A DNA stretch of 64,000 nt from Candidatus Nitrotoga sp. BS. GTDB taxonomy: Bacteria > Pseudomonadota > Gammaproteobacteria > Burkholderiales > Gallionellaceae. The position numbers and the translations under genes are program-made. Position 1 is the first letter of the stretch. Each line of letters opens with the position of its first letter. Of the stretch, positions 1 through 10,124 are shown one piece after another. The stretch lies in assembly GCF_927797785.1 (NCBI RefSeq), contig NZ_CAKMLL010000062.1:1-64000 (forward strand), read 5' to 3'. A model generated the notes under the pieces. It saw nothing but the letters and a program-made list of their open reading frames with translations. It searched no databases and was not told the DNA's origin.

Positions 1-82
1 ACAGCAAAACAACAACCAATTGAATCTATTTAATTAAATCTCCGGACTCTACTGATCTAACCTATTCGGCTTCTAACAGATG

Positions 83-108
83 GCGGATTCAAGTTAGAAG
101 TGCAACAG
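83..108. repeat. Short dispersed repeat, copy A (IS30-end-like)
   Basis: A 26-bp segment that recurs at 10777-10802 with 24 of 26 identical bases (core GATTCAAGTT then GAAGTG). Its form resembles the terminal inverted repeats of IS30-family elements, but no transposase is nearby and I cannot confirm the family. It may be a solo end or scar of a lost insertion. Confidence 0.4.
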
Positions 109-203
109 CCAGATTTAACTGTATCTCAAACCATGGTCTGTCCCCTCAAGGTTCACACTGAAAGTTCAGGTTTTGCTTCCTGCGTTGGTTCTACAGTTCG
201 AAA

Positions 204-1337
204 TCAGCCGCCCAACAGCTCACCGAAACTCTGCAAATTTTTTACATGATCACAGACGCATTTGACAACGAGCATCGCGGGTGTCGCAACGACAAGTCCG
301 ATCGGCCCCCATAACCAGCCCCAGAACAATAAACTGATAAAAACCACTGCAGCATTCATGGCCAATGTGCGACTGGTCATCAAGGGCGTCAAAATATTCC
401 CTTGAAAGCTGGTGATGGCCAGCGAGACTGCGGCCACGATCAACGCCATCCCCAGGGTGGCGAATTGCAGAAAAGCGACCAAGCCGGTGGCGAAAAAGAT
501 CACCCCAGGACCCAGATACGGAACCATGCTGGCAATGCCGGCAAGCACACCCCACAAGGCGGCCTGCTCCACGCCCAACCAAATGAACGCAAGCCAAGTG
601 CCAACCCCGACGAATACCGCACCGAACAGCATGACAAAGAAAAACAGACGCAATTGGCGGTTAATGTCTTCAAGAATTTCAACCGTCAGTTTCTTCTTGC
701 TAAGCGTATTACCGGATATTTTCACCAACTTTTCTTTATACAGTCGGCCGGAGGCGAGGATAAAAAATACCAGCAGCAGAACCGAAATATACTGGCTCAT
801 GAATACCACTGCATTCATCGATCCACCAAGTAAATACTCCCGAAAGTCAAACGGATCGTCCTGAATTTGTACTTTCACTACGTCATTTGACGTCACCTTG
901 TCAGCCTTTGCGGCGTCGGCACCGGCCGCTTTCTCGACTTGAACTGCGGCAGATTGCAGTTTTTCCAGTACTGAAGGCGATTTGTCGCGTGCGACGTCGT
1001 TCTCGCGAGTGAATTTCTTGACGGCGTTCGGCAGCTTGTCGAGGAGGGAAACCGCTTGTTCCTGCAATGAGCCGACGGCAAACCAGGACGCTCCGACCAG
1101 TGCAGACACAACCAGCAAAGCACCCACCCAGTGCGGTAGCCACAAGCGGCGCTTGAGGAATGAAACGATCGGATACAACGCGTAGCTCAGCAACATGCCA
1201 ACTACAATCGGTGCAAAAAAACTTTGAGCCCATTCGAGAAATACGATCAGCGCCATAATCGTCAATGTGGCGAGGGCGGTACTACGGATATTGATCGGCG
1301 CACCGACGATTTTTTTGTCCGAGGTATTTGAGTCCAT
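204..1337 (-). CDS. AI-2E family transporter (PerM/YdiK-like permease)
   Basis: A 377-residue integral membrane protein. An N-terminal hydrophobic pair (residues ~20-80) is followed by a long soluble loop (~90-165), then a cluster of four to five membrane helices. The C-terminal half has the pattern typical of the AI-2E/PerM family (Gly-rich stretch with PYLGPG, then a helix with an FQGNIL-type motif). Family members export small signals or ions; TqsA exports autoinducer-2 and others act as Na+/H+ antiporters, so the substrate here is open. It stands alone, transcribed leftward, with 430 bp of noncoding DNA upstream. Length is normal for the family and the ATG start gives a short polar N-terminus before the first helix. 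Confidence 0.85.
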   Translation of the reverse strand: MDSNTSDKKIVGAPINIRSTALATLTIMALIVFLEWAQSFFAPIVVGMLLSYALYPIVSFLKRRLWLPHWVGALLVVSALVGASWFAVGSLQEQAVSLLDKLPNAVKKFTRENDVARDKSPSVLEKLQSAAVQVEKAAGADAAKADKVTSNDVVKVQIQDDPFDFREYLLGGSMNAVVFMSQYISVLLLVFFILASGRLYKEKLVKISGNTLSKKKLTVEILEDINRQLRLFFFVMLFGAVFVGVGTWLAFIWLGVEQAALWGVLAGIASMVPYLGPGVIFFATGLVAFLQFATLGMALIVAAVSLAITSFQGNILTPLMTSRTLAMNAAVVFISLLFWGWLWGPIGLVVATPAMLVVKCVCDHVKNLQSFGELLGG

Positions 1338-1770
1338 GGCGTGATGGCTGGCTGGCGTTTAAACGCACAGTGTAACAGCGTAAGGGATCGCTTGAGGGCA
1401 ACACGGTTGCAGCTCAGAACAATCGCATGATCGTCTCATGTTGCAGTTTGGTGTAGGAAAAATGAACCACTTTTCCCAAGTTTATGAATATACTAAAGCT
1501 TGCTTAGCAGTCAAACACGGTAATAATCGATCTACAAATAACTGCATTCCGGCTCAGTTAACACGAAAAATCAATGGTTTTGCGGCGTTTTGGCGATTCA
1601 GACAAAAGACGCTCAGAGGTAAAGGTCAGCCCGGTGATGAAGAGGGTTGAACGGCGCGAGCACGAGATCAGGTTGGCTCAAAAGATCGTGGATTTGTGCA
1701 GATGCTCCAAGCAGTGCCCGGGAAGGTAGATGGAAACATTTTGCACGATGCGTATAAATAAGGAATTAAG
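1338..1770. other. Intergenic region, no convincing gene
   Basis: About 430 bp between two divergently transcribed genes, presumably carrying both promoters. A 70-codon frame at 1438-1650 has no ribosome binding site and an unremarkable composition, so it is not called. A GGAATTAAG stretch just before 1771 serves as the ribosome binding region of the next gene. Confidence 0.5.
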
Positions 1771-2748
1771 ATGGGAATATTAATCGATGGGAAGTGGCAG
1801 GACATTTGGTATCTGACGGAGGAAACCCAAGGGCGCTTTGTTCGTTCAGCGGCCCAGTTTCGTAACTGGATTACCGCAGATGGTTCTGCTGGGCCAAGTG
1901 GGCGTGCGGGGTTTAAAGCAGAAGCGGGACGCTATCATTTATATGTGTCTTATGCCTGCCCCTGGGCAAATCGCACCCTGATCTTTCGCAAAATTAAAGG
2001 TCTGGAAAAAATGATTTCCTTATCCGTCGTGCATTGGCATATGGCTGAAGAAGGCTGGACTTTTGACGACGGTGAGGGTGTTATTGCCGATCCACTTTTT
2101 AATGCAGCCTATTTACGCGATATTTATCTACAAGCTAACAACAGCTACTCAGGCCGTGTTACGGTTCCCGTTCTTTGGGATAAAAAGACTCACACCATTG
2201 TTTCCAACGAGTCGGCGGAAATCATCCGCATGTTTAACAGTCCTTTTGATGATTTAGGGGCTGCCGATGGCGATTATTATCCTGAAAAATTGCGCGAAGA
2301 TATTGAGCTTCTCAATGACCGTATCTATGACACAGTAAACAACGGCGTTTATAAAGCGGGCTTTGCCACCACGCAGGAAGCTTATGAGGAAGCGGTGACT
2401 CCGTTATTCGAAACTCTGGATTGGTTAGAGCAAAGGCTGGCAACTCAACGCTATTTAACCGGCAATCAAATCACTGAAGCAGACTGGCGTTTATTTACAA
2501 CGTTGACTCGTTTTGATCCCGTATATGTTGGACATTTCAAATGTAACTTAAAACGTCTGGTTGATTATCCGAATCTTTGGGCCTACACGCGCGATCTTTA
2601 TCAACAGCCGGGCGTTGCTGGAACGATTAATATGCACCATATTAAAAATCATTACTATGGCAGTCACACCACTATCAATCCAAGCGGTGTAGTGCCTTTA
2701 GGACCAGTGCTGGACTTTAACGAATCGCATTCCCGCGATAAGCTATAA
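1771..2748 (+). CDS. Glutathionyl-hydroquinone reductase (Xi-class GST, YqjG/ECM4 family)
   Basis: A 325-residue cytosolic protein of the Xi-class glutathione transferases. These reduce glutathionyl-(hydro)quinones through a catalytic cysteine. The N-terminal thioredoxin-like domain shows YACPWANRT near residue 60, whose CPWA is the hallmark of the class, and the SNESAEI segment near residue 145 fits the glutathione site. The C-terminal helical domain includes the NNGVYKAGFA stretch typical of the family. Length matches YqjG (about 328). It is followed 76 bp later by a beta-hydroxyacid dehydrogenase gene on the same strand, so the two may be co-transcribed. Role inferred: quinone or xenobiotic detoxification. 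Confidence 0.9.
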   Translation: MGILIDGKWQDIWYLTEETQGRFVRSAAQFRNWITADGSAGPSGRAGFKAEAGRYHLYVSYACPWANRTLIFRKIKGLEKMISLSVVHWHMAEEGWTFDDGEGVIADPLFNAAYLRDIYLQANNSYSGRVTVPVLWDKKTHTIVSNESAEIIRMFNSPFDDLGAADGDYYPEKLREDIELLNDRIYDTVNNGVYKAGFATTQEAYEEAVTPLFETLDWLEQRLATQRYLTGNQITEADWRLFTTLTRFDPVYVGHFKCNLKRLVDYPNLWAYTRDLYQQPGVAGTINMHHIKNHYYGSHTTINPSGVVPLGPVLDFNESHSRDKL

Positions 2749-2824
2749 ATCCAAGCTTAATTTTTATTTTCTATCAATTGGTAAAAAATAAAATCAACGT
2801 AAATTACATATCCAAGAAATTATT

Positions 2825-3694
2825 ATGAAAACAGGCGTCATCGGTTTAGGAGCTATGGGTATCGGCATGGCTATGAATCTTTACAAAACAAATCATCTTC
2901 AATCTTTCTGGAATCGAAGTCCAGATCGTGCACAGAATCTGGCGGATCAAACAGGCCTTGTCGCTGCAGGTTCTCCAGCTGAAGTAGCTGAACAATGTGA
3001 GTTAATCATTATTTGTGTGTCACGAGATACTGATCTATTAGAAGTAGTCAACGCGATGTTATCAGGGGTGCGAAAAAACTCTGTGGTTATCGACACTTCG
3101 ACGGTGAGTTCTGACACAGCGAAACAAGTTGCCGCCCTGTTAAAAACAGTTGGTGCGGACTTTCTTGATAGTCCGGTTTCAGGCGGTGTAGAAGGTGCGA
3201 AAAACGGCACAATGGCGATGATGATCGGTGGCGATGAAGCCGTGCTTGAATCGGTGCGTCCCGTACTTGAAACCATTGGTGGCAATATCGTTTATATGGG
3301 GCCGACTGGTAGCGGTCAGGCGACCAAAGCGGTGAATCAAATTATGGCAGCCGGGATTAACCAGGCTGTGACCGAAGCGTTAGCGTTTGGTCAGTCGATG
3401 AATCTAAATATGGATAAGGTGGTCGACGTGGTTGGATCGGGGGCAGCTGCAAACTGGTTTCTGGATCACCGTGGCAAGACAATGCTGCAGAATAAATTTG
3501 ATACAGGGTTTAAGGTCGCCTTGCACCATAAAGATTTAATGATCTGTCGGGATATGGCTGAGAAAAATTCTGGAACGATACTACCCACCGTAGAAATGAC
3601 CTTATCCAATTACCAAAAACTTATGGACGATGGTCATGGAGAGGAAGATATTTCTGCTTTGTTTCGGATAAAGAAAGGTATGCACGAAAAATAG
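2825..3694 (+). CDS. NAD(P)-dependent beta-hydroxyacid dehydrogenase (3-hydroxyisobutyrate / tartronate semialdehyde reductase family)
   Basis: A 289-residue oxidoreductase. The N-terminal Rossmann fold has the GLGAMGIGMA motif at residues ~7-16. The substrate-binding signature DSPVSGGVEGA lies near residue 117, and the catalytic lysine is in GQATKAVNQIM near residue 165. The C-terminal all-helical domain follows. The family includes 3-hydroxyisobutyrate dehydrogenase, tartronate semialdehyde reductase and glyoxylate/succinic semialdehyde reductases, and motifs alone do not settle the substrate. Length is normal. It lies downstream of the hydroquinone reductase gene on the same strand. Confidence 0.88.
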   Translation: MKTGVIGLGAMGIGMAMNLYKTNHLQSFWNRSPDRAQNLADQTGLVAAGSPAEVAEQCELIIICVSRDTDLLEVVNAMLSGVRKNSVVIDTSTVSSDTAKQVAALLKTVGADFLDSPVSGGVEGAKNGTMAMMIGGDEAVLESVRPVLETIGGNIVYMGPTGSGQATKAVNQIMAAGINQAVTEALAFGQSMNLNMDKVVDVVGSGAAANWFLDHRGKTMLQNKFDTGFKVALHHKDLMICRDMAEKNSGTILPTVEMTLSNYQKLMDDGHGEEDISALFRIKKGMHEK

Positions 3695-3765
3695 CAGCTC
3701 AGGCTAATCGTCATTCAGTAACGTCACTTTTTTTCAGATAACGCTAATGCGGCACATGACACTTA

Positions 3766-6700
3766 TCACTTCAACGTGAAATCGACACGGTTAGGCTTAC
3801 CCTTATCCTTCATGGCTTCTGCCGTCAATTTGGGTGCCACTAGGAACATTCGCTCGTTCGCCACTTTACCTTGCTCTTCCAGATGTCGCTTGACCAACAA
3901 TGCACGGTGCTCAGCTAGCGCCTTCAGTTCGTTATTGCCGATCGGTGCGTTTAATATCATTAAATTTTCCATTTCTTTCGGCGGTAGGGATTTTAAAAAG
4001 CCGATAAAATTGCGCGGTTTTGAAAACTTCTCTGCCTTGTAGGCTCGCTCAAGAAATTTTGGGTATTCCTCAGGACTGATAGTCACCTCCTCAAGGTTGA
4101 CGGTAGCGCCATCAGATTTCAGACTGCGAATTTTTTGCGCCTTTATTTTTTGCGTGACATAGACACGACGGGCGCCATCACGATCGGTGACAGGGTCAAC
4201 ACGGCCGGCGATTTCCAGTTTAAGCGCAGGGCGATCATTAAGTGCTTTGGCCAGTGTAGCGAGCTTGGTCAGTGCCTCCGGTGTCAAGCTGCTTATGCCG
4301 GGTGCAAATTCTACATAACCCAGTTCATCACCACCGCCAAAAGCTGAGGCCAGCAGCGAGAACGGCGAAATGATGGCTTTGGTTATCAGATTAATGAAGA
4401 CCTTGAAAATGATACCGCCAATGCTGAATTTCGGGTCGGATAGTGAACCAGAAATCGGCAGGTTAATGTCGATTTCACCACGGCTATTTTTCAACAGTGA
4501 GACAGCAAGTAACACTGGCAATTTGAGCGCATCAGGGCTATCCACCTTTTTGCCGAAGGTTAACTGATCGAGAAATATGTTGTTCTTGGCATTCAACTTG
4601 CCATTCTCGATATGATATTTTACATCGACTCTCAGCTTACCTTTGGTGATCGGATACCCCGCATATTTTGCCGCATAGGGTGTTAGACGAGTCAGTTCGA
4701 TTCCCTGAGCTTTGGCTGCCAAGTCAAGAAATAGTAGGGTACCAAGCGGGTTGATCTTGCCGGTTATTTCCAATACGCCATCATCGTCAATTTTGCCATT
4801 CATAACGAGGTCAGCTGGTGCGGTGTCGTCAGACGCAACCTTTGAAACTGAGCCGGTCAGACCAGTCAGGTTAGCACTGTAGCTGGGCTTGATGAAGTTG
4901 TCGGAAAAAGAGATGTTGCCGCCTTGTAGTGTAGTTTGTCCAATGCGTATTAATGGTCTTACACTTGCCTTTTGAATGGCCGGAGCTTCGCCTGTCGCCT
5001 GCGCTGGGATAATGGCAGCCGCTTCTGAGGAATTGTCTTTTGAGGGTGTAGCTTGCGTCAGGCTGGTGGGGGTGAGCTGTCCCTGTCCATTTTTTGTTGC
5101 GATATCCTGTAAATTAATGTGCCCGTCGGCATTAACAATAATCCGTGCATAAAAGTCAGAAAGCGCAATATTACCTAGCGTTACTGCCAAGGGGTTTTTC
5201 TGTGTGTTGTTCTGTGCATTTATATTGCCGATGTACAACGATTTCCAACGTATGAAGTCATCGCCGCTGATTTTGTCCAATGTGTGGATATCGGCCAGAT
5301 TAATTGAGCCAACGTAGCTAGCGCGCAGCGGTCGATGTTCAGGTAGTTGCACCATCAGCTCGCCCTTGGCACTAACATTGCCACTGGTAAAAATGGCATT
5401 GATCTGGTCTGCGAAGTAAGGCTGAAATGCCTTTACACCAAGCTTTTTGCTATCGATTTTAAGAGTTACGCCGAACGGACGTAATGTCAGGGTGCCATTA
5501 GCACTCAGATTGGCCCGCTTGTTGTGGCTAAGTTTGAGGGTCAATGGCGAGGGAGTTGAAGTGGCAGCTTCAGTCATTAGGGCAATATTTTCAAGTGTGA
5601 AGTCCACGTTACTCAGTTGCTGCACTGCAGCCTTGCCCTCATTTTGAGGTGCCACCTTGGCGTCGCTAAAGTGAATATCGGATTGCTCGACTTTCAGCTG
5701 CTTCAATGATGCCTCCCAAGCGCCGCGCTTGGCAGGCGTATCGAGGTTAGGCGTGGGGGTTTTTGTTGCACGGCGATTGCCTGCAAGCATTGCCATTAAA
5801 TCTATTTCACCTTTTGAGTTGCGCTCGACTTTTATTTTGGCAGCATTAACGACTAGGCCATCGAGCACGGCGATTTGTTTGACGAGGTCAAACTGAAAGC
5901 CATCAAGCATGATGTCTTTGGCAGTGATGCTGCTGTTTTTTTCTTTTGGCAGCTTCACTTGCAGGTTGTGCAGGTGGGCACTGGCATTAGTGAGCACCAG
6001 ATTAACGCCGCTTTCCGGCCAAGTCAGTTGATAAGGTAATTTGGCATCCAGCAGCGTATCTTCCAGTTCGGCGGCAAAAGCTGGGGCAAAATATGTGCGA
6101 AAGTGTTGCGGCTGCAGAGCCGTGATTTCCAAATCGCCTTGTAAAGATTTACCGTTGAGCATGAGGGCTCCCTGATGACTCAAGGTTTCACCCGCGTCGG
6201 TTTCTAACTTGATATTTACAAGTGCTGGCGTATTTCCTTCCGTGCTGAATTTAGACAGACTGGCATCCAGTCGCTTGATCGTCAGTGCCGCAGGGCCAAA
6301 CGCAGGGTCAGTCGTGGCATCCTGCCAATTTATGTGCCCGTCCACAATCTCGGCACCGGCGAGCAAAAATTCAAATGGCTTGGACTCGGTGGTTGTGGCA
6401 GGCTGTTTGCTTGAAGGTACACCTGAGCTGTTGCTGGATTTTTCTTGCTGAACTGTCGAAGGCGATGTAAATGCATGCACAAGATTAAGCGAACCATCCT
6501 GCAGACGCTTCACTTGCACATCTGGCTTTTCCAGTTTAATTTCTCGTAAACGCACCACACTGTTCAACGGCTCCACGCTATCAAGCACAACCGATAGTTT
6601 GTCCCATTGCACCAACGGTGCTCCCGATTTTTCCTGCAGCTGTAATTTACTGACGCTGGCATCACCGCTGATGACGACACTTTGCGTGCTATCGCTTGTT

Positions 6701-7512
6701 TTAAAATCGACATTCAGGCGTGTATCCAACAAGCCGGAGACCAATTTGAAATTTAACTGAACGGGTACAAATGGCATATAGGTTGCCAGCGACAGGCCAT
6801 CGATGTTGATCTGTGCTGAAGCGTCGTGTGACGTGGCAAACGGCTTGGCTTTAGCCTTGATAGCGAGTGGCGTGCCATTTAGTTTTGCGCTAAACGCCGG
6901 GAAAGTAAAAATCTCGACATCGCGCGGCAGGTTTGAAAGAAAGGGAATCGATAGGTCGAAATCTGAAATGGTGTGACGAGATTGCAGCACACGGTCGTCG
7001 AAATCAATGCGACCTTGCTGGATGTGAATATTGTTTAGCGAGAAACGTGCAGGCGCATTATCAGATTTTGGATTAGCCAAAATTTTGTTGACTATGTCCG
7101 AAAAATTGAAGCGGTTTTCTTCTAGACGGATGATGCGCACAACCGGTTGTGTAACTCGAATTTCATTGATTACGGGTGCCAAACGTCTAACGCTAGCCAA
7201 CGAGGCATTCACGTAAAGTTCATCTATCGCCAGAGTCTTTTCTTGTTGTTGACCCGCTTCATAGATGGAGATGTCACGTATCGTTGCTGACAGCGTAAAG
7301 GGGTTAATATTGACTTCGCCGAAATCAACCTTTCGTCCTATTTCTTCGCCAATTTTTTTGGCTACAAATGATTTGACGATTGGTGGCCCGGCAAAAAAAA
7401 GAAGTGTGATTAAAACGAGAAAAACTATAACAACGATTTTGCCAATTGAAAGCAATTGTCGCTTATGCTTCTGAGTAAGGTTCAGTGCGGGTTTGCGCAT
7501 AAAAGCCATCAT
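3766..7512 (-). CDS. DUF748 / AsmA-like giant envelope protein
   Basis: A 1248-residue protein with one N-terminal membrane anchor (residues ~25-48, rich in Ile, Val and Leu) after a basic start. A very long predicted periplasmic beta-rich region then carries DUF748/AsmA-type repeats. The KIGEEIGRKVDFGEVNINPFTL stretch right after the anchor is characteristic, as is the C-terminal segment with FAPGISSLTPEAL and LEIAGRVDPVTD, which resembles an OmpA-like module. AsmA-like proteins are thought to form hydrophobic grooves that bridge the periplasm for phospholipid transport, and DUF748 proteins are related by fold. A low-complexity linker near residues 355-385 is rich in Ser, Thr and Pro. Single gene, transcribed leftward; function inferred from family only. 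Confidence 0.82.
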   Translation of the reverse strand: MMAFMRKPALNLTQKHKRQLLSIGKIVVIVFLVLITLLFFAGPPIVKSFVAKKIGEEIGRKVDFGEVNINPFTLSATIRDISIYEAGQQQEKTLAIDELYVNASLASVRRLAPVINEIRVTQPVVRIIRLEENRFNFSDIVNKILANPKSDNAPARFSLNNIHIQQGRIDFDDRVLQSRHTISDFDLSIPFLSNLPRDVEIFTFPAFSAKLNGTPLAIKAKAKPFATSHDASAQINIDGLSLATYMPFVPVQLNFKLVSGLLDTRLNVDFKTSDSTQSVVISGDASVSKLQLQEKSGAPLVQWDKLSVVLDSVEPLNSVVRLREIKLEKPDVQVKRLQDGSLNLVHAFTSPSTVQQEKSSNSSGVPSSKQPATTTESKPFEFLLAGAEIVDGHINWQDATTDPAFGPAALTIKRLDASLSKFSTEGNTPALVNIKLETDAGETLSHQGALMLNGKSLQGDLEITALQPQHFRTYFAPAFAAELEDTLLDAKLPYQLTWPESGVNLVLTNASAHLHNLQVKLPKEKNSSITAKDIMLDGFQFDLVKQIAVLDGLVVNAAKIKVERNSKGEIDLMAMLAGNRRATKTPTPNLDTPAKRGAWEASLKQLKVEQSDIHFSDAKVAPQNEGKAAVQQLSNVDFTLENIALMTEAATSTPSPLTLKLSHNKRANLSANGTLTLRPFGVTLKIDSKKLGVKAFQPYFADQINAIFTSGNVSAKGELMVQLPEHRPLRASYVGSINLADIHTLDKISGDDFIRWKSLYIGNINAQNNTQKNPLAVTLGNIALSDFYARIIVNADGHINLQDIATKNGQGQLTPTSLTQATPSKDNSSEAAAIIPAQATGEAPAIQKASVRPLIRIGQTTLQGGNISFSDNFIKPSYSANLTGLTGSVSKVASDDTAPADLVMNGKIDDDGVLEITGKINPLGTLLFLDLAAKAQGIELTRLTPYAAKYAGYPITKGKLRVDVKYHIENGKLNAKNNIFLDQLTFGKKVDSPDALKLPVLLAVSLLKNSRGEIDINLPISGSLSDPKFSIGGIIFKVFINLITKAIISPFSLLASAFGGGDELGYVEFAPGISSLTPEALTKLATLAKALNDRPALKLEIAGRVDPVTDRDGARRVYVTQKIKAQKIRSLKSDGATVNLEEVTISPEEYPKFLERAYKAEKFSKPRNFIGFLKSLPPKEMENLMILNAPIGNNELKALAEHRALLVKRHLEEQGKVANERMFLVAPKLTAEAMKDKGKPNRVDFTLK

Positions 7513-8395
7513 AAGATTACTCGTTTTCCATCAAAATAACCGCGTCTTCAGCAGCTGGCTTAACGGATCAACTTTAAAACAATGTGATTATCCTGTCCGT
7601 ATTAAGACTCTAGCAAAGAATCAATGGTTCACACCGAAACAGCTTTATGAACTTACCTAAAAAAGCCAAGAATGTTTGCCCATAAACCAAACAGTTTATG
7701 CCTTACTGTAAGTGCCATTTTCCATACCACCCAGGTCGGAGCCATCTAATCACAAGGATTACTGTGAATGGTCAAGTCTGGCAAGCAGCATCCTACCGAT
7801 GCTGATGCATCATTTTCCACCACGGGTCGTGGTAGCGAGCAACGAAAAAATTGATTCAGAGAGCGAGATATGGCAAGAAAAACAAGGCTAATATTTTGCT
7901 ACATTGTTTGACCGCCACCAGAATTATACTTTACACATAAAAAAGACCTACATTACTGCAAACTTTATAATTTATTTGGTGGATTGTGAAAGACTCGAAC
8001 TCTCGACCAACGGATTAAAAGGCAGCATTAATAAATTAATAACTATTATATAACAACAACTTGAAAATATTTCCAGCTTAAAACAATGTCAAATCTGCCT
8101 AAATAAATGTCTATAACGCTCACTTAGACACAAATTTGGCACCATAAAGTTTATTAAATACCCATGGTCCAAGCTTGCCAAGTATGTAACAAATCCATTT
8201 TAGATATTTAGCATTTATGGCGGTTATATGCGCCTTGCCATAATGTTAAAACTAATAGTTTCCGTAAGCTATGTAGTGCGCTGGAAGAGATAAATCTGGA
8301 CAATGGAAAGTATCTGTAAAATTATCATAATGTATAATCAGTCTAATCAATGGGCAACAATACTGCGGCAGTACCCGTAACTTTGGTTAACATGC
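7513..8395. other. Intergenic region containing the distal island boundary
   Basis: About 880 bp with no convincing frame on either strand. The left part should hold the promoter of the leftward DUF748 gene. A small 6-bp hairpin (ACCACG...CGTGGT) lies near 7819-7833. The tRNA-Lys-derived att remnant lies at 7971-8021. The rest is AT-rich and featureless. Confidence 0.5.
7971..8021 (-). repeat. Distal att repeat: tRNA-Lys 3'-half remnant
   Basis: Read on the minus strand this is a tRNA-Lys from position 32 of the anticodon loop (CTTTTAA, anticodon TTT) through the T arm to CCA. Compared with the intact tRNA at 10570-10645 it has five substitutions. In the T stem, C-G became A-T and one G-C became G-T, so the stem still pairs. 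It lacks the 5' half and cannot be a functional tRNA. It is best read as the far attachment site of the island. Confidence 0.72.
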
Positions 8396-9823
8396 TTATA
8401 AAATCTGAAGCGAACGGTACAATCCTCGATGGACAATAATATTTTCTTTCATGTTCAGTCGAGCATCTTTATTTTTATACCGGAAAACTTGGTGCGTTTG
8501 TTGCTTAGGCTGATTGCCTATAACACTAAAGTGAAACAGGGTTTCAAGTACGCGCTGATAATCGTTTGATGTTATTTTTCCTTCTGCCACAGCAAGCTCA
8601 AATTGCTGTTTAAATTCCTCTATCCTGATAGTCTGTTTTCGTAGAATTGTAAATAGATTTAAAATTTTGTGAATGTCCGGTATAACGCCATGAATTTCGT
8701 CTTCTAATTCGCTGCGAAGATGATTGGAAAATGCTGTATCGGCATCGGCCACAATTGCAGGTGTTATTCTGTTTAGATGTTTGTTATTGGCTTTTTCTGC
8801 ACATATTTGCAAATATCGTATGTAATCTCGAGGTCGTAGAAATGAACTGCGGGTAATATAGTCAAAGATTGGCATTCCGCTTCTTTTTTGGTGACCATAT
8901 TTCACGTCCCCACTTTCCATAATTTTCATCCAAGCTTGATTGAAGGTTAAAATCGAGCCATTTGGGTCAATGGCACGTGAGATTCGGAAAGCAAGCATGT
9001 TTTGTATAGAAATACGTTCCCAATCTAGGTCAATCCGATAATCAGTCCATTTAGTTTTGTCTGGATCTTGTAGTATCTCGTAAATATCATCCCGCAAGAA
9101 AATTACTGGGTAATATGCCCATTTTGAGAACTTCGATCTAACGTCTTGAGCAGCTTTAAAAAGACCAGTCAATAACTGAGTGTACCTTATGTGTTTTTCA
9201 GGCTCGGCAATGTCTTTATAATCTTCATCAAGTTCATCAAAAATAATCAAATATTTCGAATCGCCAAGATTCTGAATTAGAAACTTCTCAAGAACATCAA
9301 CTCGTTCAATCCAATTTGAATTTTCTACTGTTATGTGCTTTTTGTTTCCGCCGATACCAAAACCGATCTCTAAAATTTTTACATCAAACTTAAAACCAGT
9401 CCATCGCTCAACTGCAGCAGGTAACGCGCTAGAAATATCATCATTAAACAAATTTTTTAGTTTATCTCTAACATCGCCAGCAACACTGTTGTTTTCAATT
9501 AATAACTTGCAAGTCGTAGAGTAAATCAAATATTTCCATAAAGTTATATATTGATTTGGCGAAGTAAATCCTTTGTCCTCCAGCTCATAGAACTTATTGA
9601 ATGGAAAGTTTTTAAAGGTCAGCTTTTGCGAAAAAGTACATGCTTCTTTCTTTGTGATGAGATTTTCAGTAATAGCGGTTTTACCAGTGCCTTTCCTTCC
9701 AATTATATAAAGTTTTTTCCCATTAACAATACGATCAACTGTACGTGTGTGATAAAAATAGCGCTCGTTATCCTCCAATTTTGCTTCTAATTTCCATTCT
9801 TCAATCTCTTCAAGTACTGACAT
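8396..9823 (-). CDS. P-loop ATPase, Sll1717/FunZ-like (island cargo)
   Basis: A 475-residue AAA/STAND-like NTPase. Walker A is IIGRKGTGKTAITENL (residues ~36-51), and Walker B is KYLIIFDELDED (residues ~197-208). The remaining two thirds is helical and charged, ending in a winged-helix-like region with KQQFELAVAEGKITSNDYQRVL. The N-terminus and spacing recall the bacterial Sll1717-type P-loop ATPases. These are scattered on mobile elements, and several relatives are linked to phage defence, but no partner effector gene is present here. Codon use is AT-rich compared with flanking genes. It is the only intact gene inside the tRNA-Lys-bounded island. Biochemical role unknown. Confidence 0.75.
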   Translation of the reverse strand: MSVLEEIEEWKLEAKLEDNERYFYHTRTVDRIVNGKKLYIIGRKGTGKTAITENLITKKEACTFSQKLTFKNFPFNKFYELEDKGFTSPNQYITLWKYLIYSTTCKLLIENNSVAGDVRDKLKNLFNDDISSALPAAVERWTGFKFDVKILEIGFGIGGNKKHITVENSNWIERVDVLEKFLIQNLGDSKYLIIFDELDEDYKDIAEPEKHIRYTQLLTGLFKAAQDVRSKFSKWAYYPVIFLRDDIYEILQDPDKTKWTDYRIDLDWERISIQNMLAFRISRAIDPNGSILTFNQAWMKIMESGDVKYGHQKRSGMPIFDYITRSSFLRPRDYIRYLQICAEKANNKHLNRITPAIVADADTAFSNHLRSELEDEIHGVIPDIHKILNLFTILRKQTIRIEEFKQQFELAVAEGKITSNDYQRVLETLFHFSVIGNQPKQQTHQVFRYKNKDARLNMKENIIVHRGLYRSLQIL

Positions 9824-10124
9824 TATTTATCCTTCATTAATTCTCCCGCTCAAGTAACACGGGGGGCTCCAAATACATTACCCAACAATCTAACAGCAAA
9901 ATCTCCTCGCTACTAGACTAAAAACTCAAGGCAGACGATTTTTGACAGCGCGCGCTGGGTGCTCGTCGGCCTAACCATTACATTTGAACCGTACGATGAT
10001 GCACGAGGTAGAAGCACGCAGAATGGACAGACTCTCACCAAACTAGCTGCACTCCGTATAAAGACCAGAGTGCGGAGTGCGGTAGCATGTCAAGGCTGCG
10101 AAGAACCGAAGATTTGGCCTTTAC
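9824..10124. other. Degenerate region upstream of integrase remnant
   Basis: About 300 bp between the ATPase start and the recognisable integrase remnant. A 77-codon frame at 9959-10192 has no recognisable domain and overlaps the integrase remnant. The missing N-terminal half of the integrase is not detectable in any frame, so it has been deleted or diverged beyond recognition. Confidence 0.4.

Noticed and set aside
402-864. Two long plus-strand frames of over 140 codons
   Set aside because: They are antisense to the AI-2E permease gene, have no domain and arise from its codon bias.
1438-1650. 70-codon plus-strand frame
   Set aside because: No ribosome binding site, no recognisable motif, ordinary intergenic composition.
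7819-7833. ACCACG-GGT-CGTGGT hairpin
   Set aside because: Six-base stem without T tract or gene end; could easily be chance.
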